Positions 25,004 to 32,256 of a DNA stretch of 45,717 nucleotides are shown one piece after another. The notes beneath the pieces were generated by a model. The model worked only from the letters and a program-made list of their open reading frames with translations. It was not told the DNA's origin and did not search any database. The position numbers and the translations under genes were made by a program. How positions within the stretch are numbered: the first letter of the stretch is position 1; the number at the start of each line of letters is the position of its first letter. Source of the stretch: Oscillospiraceae bacterium. Its GTDB lineage: Bacteria; Bacillota; Clostridia; Oscillospirales; UBA929. The stretch lies in assembly GCA_031254195.1 (NCBI GenBank), contig JAIRUW010000056.1:1-45717 (forward strand), read 5' to 3'.

Positions 25004-27028
25004 TCAGTGCGTCAGCACACGCACCCCATAAGGCGCTAATGTCAGCAGGGAGACCTCCTCGCCTGTCTCAAAATCACGGACAGGGGTGCGCAGCGCAACG
25101 CGGGCGGGCGCTTGGTTGTAGTTCTGCGCGATGATGAACGCCTGCCCGTCTTTATAACGTACCTGCGCGGTGACGCCCTCTGGCAGGCCGTCCTGCCCGG
25201 CGTCCAATGCCCGCTCCAATCCGAGATCGTCGGCCAGCGTGGCGTAGAGTTCGGACAACAGCGGCTGCTGGGCGCCGCCCGCTATATAGTAGGCTTTTCC
25301 TTTGCCAAAGCGGTGTTCACAGAGGGCAGGCTCGCCGCGGTAAAAGTCGTTTTCAAAGACGGCCAGCGCGGACGTGCCCTCCAGCCGCACAAGCTCGATG
25401 ATCTCTATGATGGCGTGACACCTGTCCCGCCACAGGATATGATTGCGCTCGTCGTCATAGAGGCCGCCGAACTCTTCGGCGCGCAGTCCGAATACGTCGG
25501 TCAGGCCGTGGGGGGCGTCAGAGAGGAAGCAGAGGTCGCTCTCGTCCACAAGGCCGGAGAAGCATGTACCCACCAGCACCCCGCCCCCTTCGACGAAGCG
25601 GCGCAGCTTTTCGGCGATACCGGCGCGCTGCATATAAAGCATCGGCACGGCTATGAGCTTATAACGCGACAGGTCGCCCTCCATGTCGGGCATGTCGCAG
25701 CCGATCCCCAGCTGCCACAGGGCGCGATGGTGCCGGATGACGGTTTCCTGATAGTGAAGACCCTGATTGCGCGGCCCGGCGGTATATTTGATAGCCCAGT
25801 CGTTCTCACGGTCGTAAATTACGGCGGCCTGCGGGCGCTGGACGCTTCCGGCGAGCGCTTCCAGCCCGGCGAGGCGTTTGCCCACCGCCGCCACATCCTT
25901 AAATACACGCGTATCGCTGCGCCTGTCATGAGAGACGACCGCGCCGTGGAACTTTTCGCTGCCGCCCCTCCCCTTGCGCCATTGGAAATACTGCACCGAG
26001 TCGGAGCCATGTGCGACGGCCTGTAGGGAGGAGAGCATGTGCATCCCCGGACGCTTAACCTTGGAAACGGGCATCCAGTTGGTGCAGCTGGGGGTGCTTT
26101 CCATCAGCAGGAAGGGCTTATCCGGCAGGATGGAGCGCATGAGGTCGTGGGACGCGGCGGTATGCGCGGCGATGTCTGCGTCGCTTTGCTCTCCGTCGTG
26201 CCAGCGCGGGTAGCTGTCCCATGAGACGATGTCCAGGAAGGGGGCGAACTTGTTGTAGTTGAGGCCGTCATAGAAGCCCATGAAGTTGGCGGTGACCGGC
26301 AGGTCGGAGCCGCCGTCCCGCACGGCTTTCTTTTCCCACGCCATAAAATCCACAGTGCGGTCGGTGACGAAGCGCATCCAGTCGATTTTCAACCCCTGTA
26401 CACAGTGCTCGCCGCGCGTTAGAGGCGGATCGACCTGCTCCCAGCCGGTGTAGGTGTGGCTCCAAAAACGTGTCCACCACGCGTCGTTGAGGGCGTCTAA
26501 TGTCTTGTACCTCTTCTCCAGCCATCGGCAGAACTCTTCCTGGCAGAGCGGGCAGAAGCACTCTCCTCCGTATTCGTTGGAGAGGTGCCAGAGGATGACG
26601 CCGGGATGCCCGCCGAAGGTCTCGGACAGCTTCCGGCTAATAGCGTAGATCTTTTCCCGATAGACGGGCGAGGTGTAACAATGGTTGTGGCGGTCGCCCA
26701 TCTCGTTGCGCACCAAGTCCGGCCCGACGCGCAGTACCTCGGGGTATCGTTTGGCCATCCAAGCCGGGCGCGCGCCGCTGGGCGTGGCCAGAATGGTAAG
26801 GATGCCGTTTTGATGCAGATTTTCGATGATATTGCCCAGCCAGCCGAAATCGTAAGTACCCTCCGCCGGTTCCAGCGCCGCCCACGCGAAGATGCCGAGC
26901 GAGACGCAGTTGACGCCCGCCTCCTTCATATAGGCAATGTCCTCGGCAAGGATGTCCGGCCTGTCAAGCCATTGGTCCGGGTTATAGTCGCACCCATGGA
27001 GCATATGTGGGACAAACCTGTTTTGCAT
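25004..27028 (-). CDS. Beta-galactosidase, glycoside hydrolase family 42
   Basis: 674 residues, cytoplasmic. GH42 enzymes cleave beta-galactosides with a retaining mechanism. HGCDYNPDQW near the start is typical. The acid/base is Glu152 in WHLSNEYGGE, and the nucleophile is probably Glu310 in FLLMESTPS. The zinc-site cysteines are present (Cys117 and the CFCPLC cluster at 157-162). The trimerisation domain and a small C-terminal beta domain follow. Length is normal. ATG 27028 has GAGGAGGAAG upstream. No lac-type transporter gene is adjacent, so it appears monocistronic. Confidence 0.96.
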   Translation of the reverse strand: MQNRFVPHMLHGCDYNPDQWLDRPDILAEDIAYMKEAGVNCVSLGIFAWAALEPAEGTYDFGWLGNIIENLHQNGILTILATPSGARPAWMAKRYPEVLRVGPDLVRNEMGDRHNHCYTSPVYREKIYAISRKLSETFGGHPGVILWHLSNEYGGECFCPLCQEEFCRWLEKRYKTLDALNDAWWTRFWSHTYTGWEQVDPPLTRGEHCVQGLKIDWMRFVTDRTVDFMAWEKKAVRDGGSDLPVTANFMGFYDGLNYNKFAPFLDIVSWDSYPRWHDGEQSDADIAAHTAASHDLMRSILPDKPFLLMESTPSCTNWMPVSKVKRPGMHMLSSLQAVAHGSDSVQYFQWRKGRGGSEKFHGAVVSHDRRSDTRVFKDVAAVGKRLAGLEALAGSVQRPQAAVIYDRENDWAIKYTAGPRNQGLHYQETVIRHHRALWQLGIGCDMPDMEGDLSRYKLIAVPMLYMQRAGIAEKLRRFVEGGGVLVGTCFSGLVDESDLCFLSDAPHGLTDVFGLRAEEFGGLYDDERNHILWRDRCHAIIEIIELVRLEGTSALAVFENDFYRGEPALCEHRFGKGKAYYIAGGAQQPLLSELYATLADDLGLERALDAGQDGLPEGVTAQVRYKDGQAFIIAQNYNQAPARVALRTPVRDFETGEEVSLLTLAPYGVRVLTH

Positions 27029-27056
27029 GGCACTTCCTCCTCAACCGCTTTTGTTC

Positions 27057-27085
27057 ATTATAACGGTTTTCACCTCCAGGCGCAA
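27057..27085 (-). promoter_or_regulatory. Promoter of the GH42 gene
   Basis: Minus-strand TTGCGC (27085-27080), 17-nt spacer, TATAAT (27062-27057). Confidence 0.6.
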
Positions 27086-27156
27086 CCAATTTTTGCACGT
27101 ATAAACCAAGCTCCCCGTGAGATAGTAAGGAGGAATTATTTAAGGAGGGGTCATGT

Positions 27157-27393
27157 ATGGCAAACAACCCGTTTATCGGTATCGGACACAACCCGGAAGG
27201 CCCCGATCTTCCGCTGGGCCTTGGAATGCGTTTAGCGCAGGAACCGCGCGCGATGGATACGTTCGGAACGCTCAACGAGGGGCAAAAAACGCAGGTTATC
27301 AGCTATATCCAAGCCGCTTCGACCGGCGATGACGCGCAGAACCGTATAGAGACTGCCGTAACCTCCTTGCGCGAAGGACGGCTGCCGCAGTGA
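27157..27393 (+). CDS. Small protein of unknown function
   Basis: 78 residues: a Gly/Pro-rich start (MANNPFIGIGHNPEGPDLPLG) and then a helical acidic stretch (GQKTQVISYIQAASTGDDAQNRIETAVTSLREG). There is no membrane segment. AAGGAGGGG lies upstream, with a second AGGAGG before it. Its stop overlaps the GTG of the next gene, so the two are coupled. I do not recognise the family. Confidence 0.65.
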   Translation: MANNPFIGIGHNPEGPDLPLGLGMRLAQEPRAMDTFGTLNEGQKTQVISYIQAASTGDDAQNRIETAVTSLREGRLPQ

Positions 27394-27851
27394 AAAGGGC
27401 GTCTTTTATCGCGGCGCAGTTCGCGCTGGGCGGCATAGCCTATTGCGGCATTGAGGTCATTTACCGGGGGTATACGCACCGCTCCATGCTGGCGGCGGGC
27501 GGGCTTTGCTTTGTGCTGCTTTGCCTGCTGGCGCGGTCACAGGTTGGGCTTTTCACGGGAGCTGTCATAGGCGGCCTTGCCATCACGGCGGTAGAGCTCG
27601 TTGTGGGAGCGATCGTCAACCTGTGGCTGGGCCTGGGCGTATGGGACTATTCCCGTCTGCCGTTCAACCTGTGGGGGCAGGTCTCTTTGCAGTTCACGCT
27701 GGCATGGTTTCTGCTGAGCGGGCTGGTCATCCTCCTTGCCCGTATTATACGGGGAGCGGCGCTGCTCTATTGGGAACGGATGGCAAAGCGCGCCATTTCG
27801 GCGGAAAAAGCCGCGATTGCCGCACGAACGGAGCAAAACCGCATAGGATGA
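27390..27851 (+). CDS. CmpB-like four-helix membrane protein
   Basis: 153 residues with about four transmembrane segments. The pattern IEVIYRGYTHRSMLAAGG, ELVVGAIVNLWLGLGVWDYSRLPFNLWGQ and the final basic tail match the clostridial CmpB-type (PF06541-like) family, annotated as putative ABC-transporter membrane proteins but without proven function. GTG 27390 overlaps the previous stop by 4 nt. It sits between a small protein and a cell-wall amidase. Confidence 0.75.
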   Translation: MKRASFIAAQFALGGIAYCGIEVIYRGYTHRSMLAAGGLCFVLLCLLARSQVGLFTGAVIGGLAITAVELVVGAIVNLWLGLGVWDYSRLPFNLWGQVSLQFTLAWFLLSGLVILLARIIRGAALLYWERMAKRAISAEKAAIAARTEQNRIG

Positions 27852-27875
27852 GGGGTACAAAGGGGGAATGGAGCT

Positions 27876-28841
27876 ATGCCGAAAATCGCTATATATGCCG
27901 GGCACGGCGGATCGGATTACGGCGCGGTCTCGGGCGCTTTACGGGAAAAGGATTTCAACCTCGCGATTTCCAACGCCACATCAGATATTCTGCGCCGTTT
28001 AGGGTATGATGTGCTCAACAACCGCACGACCGATGTGGACAGGAATATCACGCGGGACGTCGAAATGGCTAATAATCAGGGCGCAGACGCGCTGGTAGAG
28101 ATACATATGAACAGCAACGAAGGCACTCCCGGCACCGGCAGCGAGGCGTTTTACAGTATCAAAGACACCGGTAAGGGCCAAGCGCTGGCGGAAGCCATCC
28201 TCGCCGGCATGGAGAGGCTGGGGTTTGTAAACCGGGGCGCACGCGTCCATATCAACGCGAACGGGCAGGACACCTTCGGCATTCTGCGCCTCACCAACAT
28301 GCCCGCGGTGCTGTTTGAGGCCGCGTTTATCAATAATCCTCAGGATATGCAAAAGCTCAACATACAGTCGGTGGCCGATGTGATCGGCGGCGCTGTTGCG
28401 CGGCTGTTCCCCACCACCGCGCCGCCGGTCCCGCCCAACCCGGAATGGAGCGCAAGGATCCGCAACATCCAATCCACCTTGAACTCCCGCTACGGCTTCA
28501 ACTTAACGGTAGACGGCGCGCCGGGGCCGCTGACGCGGTCGGCGCTGGTCAAGGGCTTTCAAACGGAGCTTAACCGGCAATTTGGGCGCAATATTACTAT
28601 AGACGGCATCTTCGGGCCCGAGACCAGGGCCGCAACCGTCAACGTACGCCCGGGCGCACGGGGGAATATGACATTTCTCATCCAGGCGGCGCTGTTTATC
28701 CGCGGGTTTACAGACGTTAACCCCGATGGCGTCTTCGGGCCGATTACGGAAAACGCGGTGCGGCAGTTCCAGCGGGCGGCGGGGTTGAACGTTGACAGCA
28801 TTGTCGGCCCCAATACGCAAAACGCGCTGTTTAACTGGTGA
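27876..28841 (+). CDS. N-acetylmuramoyl-L-alanine amidase with two peptidoglycan-binding domains
   Basis: 321 residues, no signal peptide. Amidase_3 domain 1-175 with zinc and catalytic residues His10 (AGHGG), Glu24 (REKDFN), His77 (EIHMNS) and Glu148 (LFEAAF). Two PG_binding_1-type repeats follow (about 190-250 and 255-321), both with DG.FGP-like turns. It cleaves the bond between muramic acid and the stem peptide. Lack of a signal peptide suggests release by lysis, an unusual route, or action in the mother cell during sporulation. It is third in a run with the small protein and the CmpB-like protein. Confidence 0.92.
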   Translation: MPKIAIYAGHGGSDYGAVSGALREKDFNLAISNATSDILRRLGYDVLNNRTTDVDRNITRDVEMANNQGADALVEIHMNSNEGTPGTGSEAFYSIKDTGKGQALAEAILAGMERLGFVNRGARVHINANGQDTFGILRLTNMPAVLFEAAFINNPQDMQKLNIQSVADVIGGAVARLFPTTAPPVPPNPEWSARIRNIQSTLNSRYGFNLTVDGAPGPLTRSALVKGFQTELNRQFGRNITIDGIFGPETRAATVNVRPGARGNMTFLIQAALFIRGFTDVNPDGVFGPITENAVRQFQRAAGLNVDSIVGPNTQNALFNW

Positions 28842-28895
28842 AATCCGTCATCACCACTCAGCAAAGCCGTCTCACAGGAGACGGCTTTGAGCTTC
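28837..28895 (+). terminator. Terminator module, repeat copy 1
   Basis: AAAGCCGTCTC and GAGACGGCTTT (28863-28888) with a 4-nt loop. It is preceded by a 26-nt segment starting at the stop codon (28837-28862) that recurs at 29730 and 30911. The same hairpin recurs at 30937-30962. Confidence 0.85.
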
Positions 28896-28967
28896 TGCTA
28901 TACTTTTCAAACTGTTTTGTCTTATCGTGTTTATACAATTGAGTACACGCGGAAAATAATCAATTCT

Positions 28968-28996
28968 TTGACAAATCATAGTTCCCATGCTACAAT
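28968..28996 (+). promoter_or_regulatory. Promoter of the IDxDGDG lipoprotein gene
   Basis: TTGACA at 28968-28973, 17-nt spacer, TACAAT at 28991-28996. Confidence 0.8.
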
Positions 28997-29056
28997 AGTT
29001 GCTGTCTATAAGTGTATGTATTATATATTCTTCGATTGGGAATAGGGAGGATAAAC

Positions 29057-29734
29057 ATGCGTTGCATTAGCACATTACTTATCGCCAGTATGCTTTTGCT
29101 GCTGGCATCATGTGCAGGGGAGCTGCCGTCTGAATCAGACGGCAGCTCCAGCATGTCGCTCTATGAGGATTGGGCAGCAGCATACGCACATACTCTGTTA
29201 GCAGATACGGAGCAAAGCAATCCTATATCTCTGTCAATAATAGATATTGATGGAGACGGCGTCCCTGAAGCTGTAGAATGGATAAACGCGGGAGGGTCAG
29301 GCAGCGGTGTTGCACGGATATACGGCTACTTAGACGGACAATGCGAGACATGGTATGATGCCGCTATAGACGATCGGCTTGACCGCATATTCTACCTACA
29401 GGACGGCGATGGTGTCAGATGTGTTGCCGTGTCGGAGCTTTCCGCAATCGGAGCGTGGGAATACGGCGTCTATGAGCTGGTGAAGATTACAAACCATGAA
29501 AAAACATACATACACCCTCAGGTAATTACAAAGACGAGCTTGCTGGTCGATAAGGGAGACATCATTGCCGAGGCGGCAGAGGATATTGATGCTGTCATCG
29601 AGGCTCATCTTAGGGTGTTCCAAAACACATTATCCGCTCTGGGGACGGAGATTCATCCCAGAGCAATGTATTTTGAGCTTGATACATACGATTATGATGC
29701 GGAAGCCCTGGCAAATGAACTGCGGAAATGGTGA
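29057..29734 (+). CDS. Lipoprotein with calcium-loop-like IDIDGDG motif
   Basis: 225 residues. Lipobox LLASC near residue 19. A central segment SLSIIDIDGDGVPEAVEWINAGGSG resembles the FG-GAP/VCBS or EF-hand-like loops found in clostridial surface lipoproteins. The rest is mixed alpha/beta and not recognised. GGGAGG lies 6 nt before ATG 29057. It is a single gene with its own promoter and ends in TGG TGA inside a repeated 26-nt segment. Confidence 0.7.
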   Translation: MRCISTLLIASMLLLLASCAGELPSESDGSSSMSLYEDWAAAYAHTLLADTEQSNPISLSIIDIDGDGVPEAVEWINAGGSGSGVARIYGYLDGQCETWYDAAIDDRLDRIFYLQDGDGVRCVAVSELSAIGAWEYGVYELVKITNHEKTYIHPQVITKTSLLVDKGDIIAEAAEDIDAVIEAHLRVFQNTLSALGTEIHPRAMYFELDTYDYDAEALANELRKW

Positions 29735-29755
29735 AAACCGTCATAACCGCGCAGC
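29730..29755. repeat. 26-bp direct repeat, left of the fic cassette
   Basis: It starts at the lipoprotein stop codon and ends CGCGCAGC. 25 of 26 positions match 30911-30936. Here it is not followed by the terminator hairpin that follows the other two copies; the fic 3' end begins 7 nt later. Confidence 0.8.
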
Positions 29756-29761
29756 TTACGG

Positions 29762-30814
29762 CTATTTATCCGTTTTGCCGTATGCAATCGAACGGCCACC
29801 GCCAATTTTCTCCAAATACCCGTCTTTTACAAGAGAAGTCAAGGTGCGTTCTATCGTCACCTTGCTTATATTGGGGCAAGCCTCGATAATCTCTTTCTTT
29901 GTAATTCTACCTATTTTACGATCTATCGCAGCTTTTATGCGGTCGGGTTTTGACAGGCCACGATGTTGAAGGTGCATCATCCGGTTCTCAAACTCATGGT
30001 ACGCTTTCTGAGTAATGCCGAGGTAGTAGCGGACAAACGGAGCGTAGTCACCTTTATTATTGTGCCAATCGGTTGAACTATCCTGTAGTGCCTCATAATA
30101 AGTATCTTTTGTATTCTCGATCAGCTTTTCCAAGCTGATATATTTGCCTACGATATAACCGGCGCGGTAAAGCAAAAGCAGCGTCAGCAGACGGCTCATG
30201 CGCCCGTTGCCGTCATTGAACGGGTGAATACAGAGAAAATCCAAAATGAACATGGGTATGAGTAAGAGTTGGTCATACTCGTTTTTTTCTATGCTCTTAA
30301 TCAATGAATCGCAAAGGCTCTCCATCGCATTGGCGGTCAGATGCGCGGGAGTTGGTTTGAAACGGGTTTTTTCGTTTCCGTCCGCGTCGGTTTCAGTGAT
30401 GTAGTTGTCGGCGTTTTTATATGACCCGCCGATAGATGTCTGAGCGAACGAGTAAAGCTGCTTGTGTAGTTGCAGAATGATATTCGGGCGCGGATGGATA
30501 TAATCATAGCTTTCGTGAATTGTGGCGAGAACATCACGATACCCTGCGATTTCTTGCTCCGTACGGTTGCGGGGCACGGATTTATCCTTAACCAATTCCT
30601 CTAATCGTTTGTCAGTGGTATGGATGCCCTCGATACGGTTTGACGCTCCGGTACTTTGCACTTTCGCAATTTCCATAAGCGCTGTCAGCGCGTCGGCGTG
30701 TGCTTCGATGTATAACTCCTGCTTGCCTTTGTGTTCGTGAATGCTGGTGAGCATCGCCACAATATCCGGCGTGAGCAGAGCTTTCGGAGCGTTTCTATAG
30801 TCAAAAACTTTCAT
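29762..30814 (-). CDS. Fic-family protein with C-terminal winged helix
   Basis: 350 residues. The Fic active site is HPFNDGNGR at 197-205; family members transfer AMP (or related groups) to hydroxyl side chains. An inhibitory-helix motif of the S/T-xxx-E-G/N type is visible at SNRIEG (58-63), which marks a class II, self-inhibited Fic protein. The C-terminal about 80 residues (DRKIGRITKKEIIEACPNISKVTIERTLTSLVKDGYLEK) form a winged-helix DNA-binding-like domain. ATG 30814 has AAGGAG upstream; an in-frame TTG at 30820 is less likely. The promoter lies in a large inverted repeat. The cassette is flanked by 26-bp direct repeats and is AT-richer than the core genes. Confidence 0.93.
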   Translation of the reverse strand: MKVFDYRNAPKALLTPDIVAMLTSIHEHKGKQELYIEAHADALTALMEIAKVQSTGASNRIEGIHTTDKRLEELVKDKSVPRNRTEQEIAGYRDVLATIHESYDYIHPRPNIILQLHKQLYSFAQTSIGGSYKNADNYITETDADGNEKTRFKPTPAHLTANAMESLCDSLIKSIEKNEYDQLLLIPMFILDFLCIHPFNDGNGRMSRLLTLLLLYRAGYIVGKYISLEKLIENTKDTYYEALQDSSTDWHNNKGDYAPFVRYYLGITQKAYHEFENRMMHLQHRGLSKPDRIKAAIDRKIGRITKKEIIEACPNISKVTIERTLTSLVKDGYLEKIGGGRSIAYGKTDK

Positions 30815-30833
30815 CGGCAATCTCCTTCACGGC

Positions 30834-30878
30834 CTTGTAATCTCCATCATTATACCCTGTTATGACGGAGATTACAAG
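30834..30878 (-). promoter_or_regulatory. fic promoter within a 17-bp inverted repeat
   Basis: Minus-strand TTGTAA (30877-30872), 17-nt spacer, TATAAT (30854-30849). CTTGTAATCTCCATCAT (30834-30850) and its near-perfect complement (30862-30878, one mismatch) flank the spacer, so one arm covers the -35 and the other the -10 and start region. This is a strong candidate operator. Confidence 0.75.
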
Positions 30879-30910
30879 CGGATGAGAGAGATTATTATAT
30901 CGTTTTAACC

Positions 30911-30965
30911 GGTGAAGACCGTCATAACCGCGCAGCAAAGCCGTCTCACAAGAGACGGCTTTATC
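30911..30965. repeat. Direct repeat plus terminator module, right of fic
   Basis: 26-bp repeat (30911-30936), then AAAGCCGTCTC and GAGACGGCTTT (30937-30962). Same module as at 28837-28888. Confidence 0.8.
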
Positions 30966-31010
30966 GATGAATGAGAGGGGTCGCAAGAAAGCGGATGAAA
31001 TGAGATCGGG

Positions 31011-31166
31011 TCAAGTCATGACGCGGTCAATGCGGCCGCTCATAACCAGACGCGCATGGTAGGTATCTAAACCCATATCTTTTAATTCTTTGCCAACTTG
31101 ACATTGGCTTCTATAAGTTTTCTCGCGCTGGTTGTGTAACGCTTTTGCCTGGTTAATCGCATTCAT
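31011..31166 (-). CDS. Possible small protein, 51 residues
   Basis: An open frame from ATG 31166 to TGA at 31011 encodes a basic, helix-rich peptide starting MNAINQAKALHNQREKTY and ending MSGRIDRVMT. The ribosome binding site is weak. It lies downstream of a leftward promoter of MerR-regulated architecture (31261-31291) and fills much of an otherwise empty 450-bp gap. I do not recognise the family. It could also be a remnant of a longer gene. Confidence 0.35.
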   Translation of the reverse strand: MNAINQAKALHNQREKTYRSQCQVGKELKDMGLDTYHARLVMSGRIDRVMT

Positions 31167-31231
31167 CCGCTATTTCTTGCGTTCCATGTTGAAGGCCAGC
31201 CTTCTTTATGCCCCACATCCCCCCTGATCAG

Positions 31232-31249
31232 CAATACCATCCGGTATTG
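31232..31249. repeat. Small palindrome near the leftward start site
   Basis: CAATACC-ATCC-GGTATTG, 7-bp arms, about 10 bp downstream of the leftward -10. Confidence 0.5.
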
Positions 31250-31260
31250 TTTACATTTAT

Positions 31261-31291
31261 AGTATAATTCCTACAGTAACTATAGTGTCAA
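31261..31291 (-). promoter_or_regulatory. MerR-type promoter with 19-bp spacer
   Basis: Minus-strand TTGACA (31291-31286), a 19-nt spacer and TATACT (31266-31261). The spacer holds the imperfect palindrome CTACAGTAACTATAG (31271-31285, 6 of 7 arm positions pair). Long spacers with an internal dyad are the hallmark of promoters activated by MerR-family proteins, and a MerR-family gene starts 140 bp away in the opposite direction. Confidence 0.7.
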
Positions 31292-31364
31292 CATGGATTT
31301 TTCTAACAATATTCTTTGTAAAATTTTTCTATGCACCACGCTGCCGACTTAGCAATTTGGGTGA

Positions 31365-31393
31365 TTTACAATTATCTGGCTATATGCTAGAAT
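31365..31393 (+). promoter_or_regulatory. Promoter of the first MerR-family gene
   Basis: TTTACA at 31365-31370, 17-nt spacer, TAGAAT at 31388-31393. Confidence 0.6.
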
Positions 31394-31432
31394 AGATTAT
31401 ACGATTTAGTATACAGACGAAGGAGCAATTCG

Positions 31433-32233
31433 ATGGATTACAACACTCTACTAACTATAGGCGAGTTTTCCGAAGCAACCGGGATCCCTGTGACGACCCT
31501 TATTTACTATGATAATAAAGGACTGCTTCACCCCGTTCAGCGGGGAAGGAACAAATACCGTTATTATTCGTATTATCAGACCATTACCGTCAAGCTGATC
31601 CATGTGCTGAAGAATTGCCACGTACCATTGAACATAATCAAAGCCGTCATGCAGAAGCGGACGCCGGAGACCCTTCTGGAGCTGCTGATGCAGCAAGAAC
31701 AGGAGATACCCAAAAAACAGAAAAATCTGCTCGAAGCCCAAAAGCTGATCCATATCTTCACCGACCATATATGCAAGGGCCTTTCGGCGGAGAGTGACCA
31801 GGTGTCGGCCGGCTATCTTCCGCGGAGCGCGTTCTCTCTCGGCGCTCTGAACGATTTTACGAGTGAAGATAGCTTCTATGCAGCGTATCACCGCTACTGC
31901 CGCAACACGTCAGCCGGAAGCGGAAACCTGTCCTATCCCGTCGGCGGCTGGTGGAGCGATATGGAGAGTTTTCTGCAAAACCCTGTCCGGCCTGAACGGT
32001 TTTTTTCCGTTGACCCGGACGGCAAACAGGTCAAACCCTCGGGCCGGTACCTTGTAGGGTATACCCAATGCTTTTACGGCGAAATCAACGACCTCCCGGA
32101 ACGAATGGTTGCATACGCAAAAGAACACAGTCTCCGCTTCACCGGGCCTATGTTCAACGTGTTCCTGCTGGACGAGGTGAGCACCGTTGACCCCAATCAC
32201 TATATGCTGCAAGCCTCGATACAGTGCGGCTAA
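31433..32233 (+). CDS. MerR-family regulator with GyrI-like effector domain (1)
   Basis: 266 residues. N-terminal MerR winged helix (LTIGEFSEATGIPVTTLIYYDNKGLLHP, then RYYSYYQTITVKLIHVLKNCHVPLNIIKAVM), a dimerisation helix (about 75-115), and a C-terminal GyrI/BmrR-like small-molecule-binding domain (LSYPVGGWW to the end). AAGGAG lies 8 nt upstream. Same layout as BmrR-type multidrug sensors. It likely activates the leftward promoter at 31261-31291 and perhaps its own operon. Followed directly by a paralogue. Confidence 0.9.
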   Translation: MDYNTLLTIGEFSEATGIPVTTLIYYDNKGLLHPVQRGRNKYRYYSYYQTITVKLIHVLKNCHVPLNIIKAVMQKRTPETLLELLMQQEQEIPKKQKNLLEAQKLIHIFTDHICKGLSAESDQVSAGYLPRSAFSLGALNDFTSEDSFYAAYHRYCRNTSAGSGNLSYPVGGWWSDMESFLQNPVRPERFFSVDPDGKQVKPSGRYLVGYTQCFYGEINDLPERMVAYAKEHSLRFTGPMFNVFLLDEVSTVDPNHYMLQASIQCG

Positions 32234-32256
32234 AGCATACCAAGGAGATGCTGTTT

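Noticed and set aside
25112..26026. 304-codon open frame antisense to the GH42 gene
   Set aside because: It lies entirely opposite a full-length enzyme with all catalytic residues and has no family signature.
31154..31218. 21-codon frame upstream of the 51-residue ORF
   Set aside because: Its G-run touches the ATG, too close to act as a ribosome site, and the peptide shows no pattern. It was not called.
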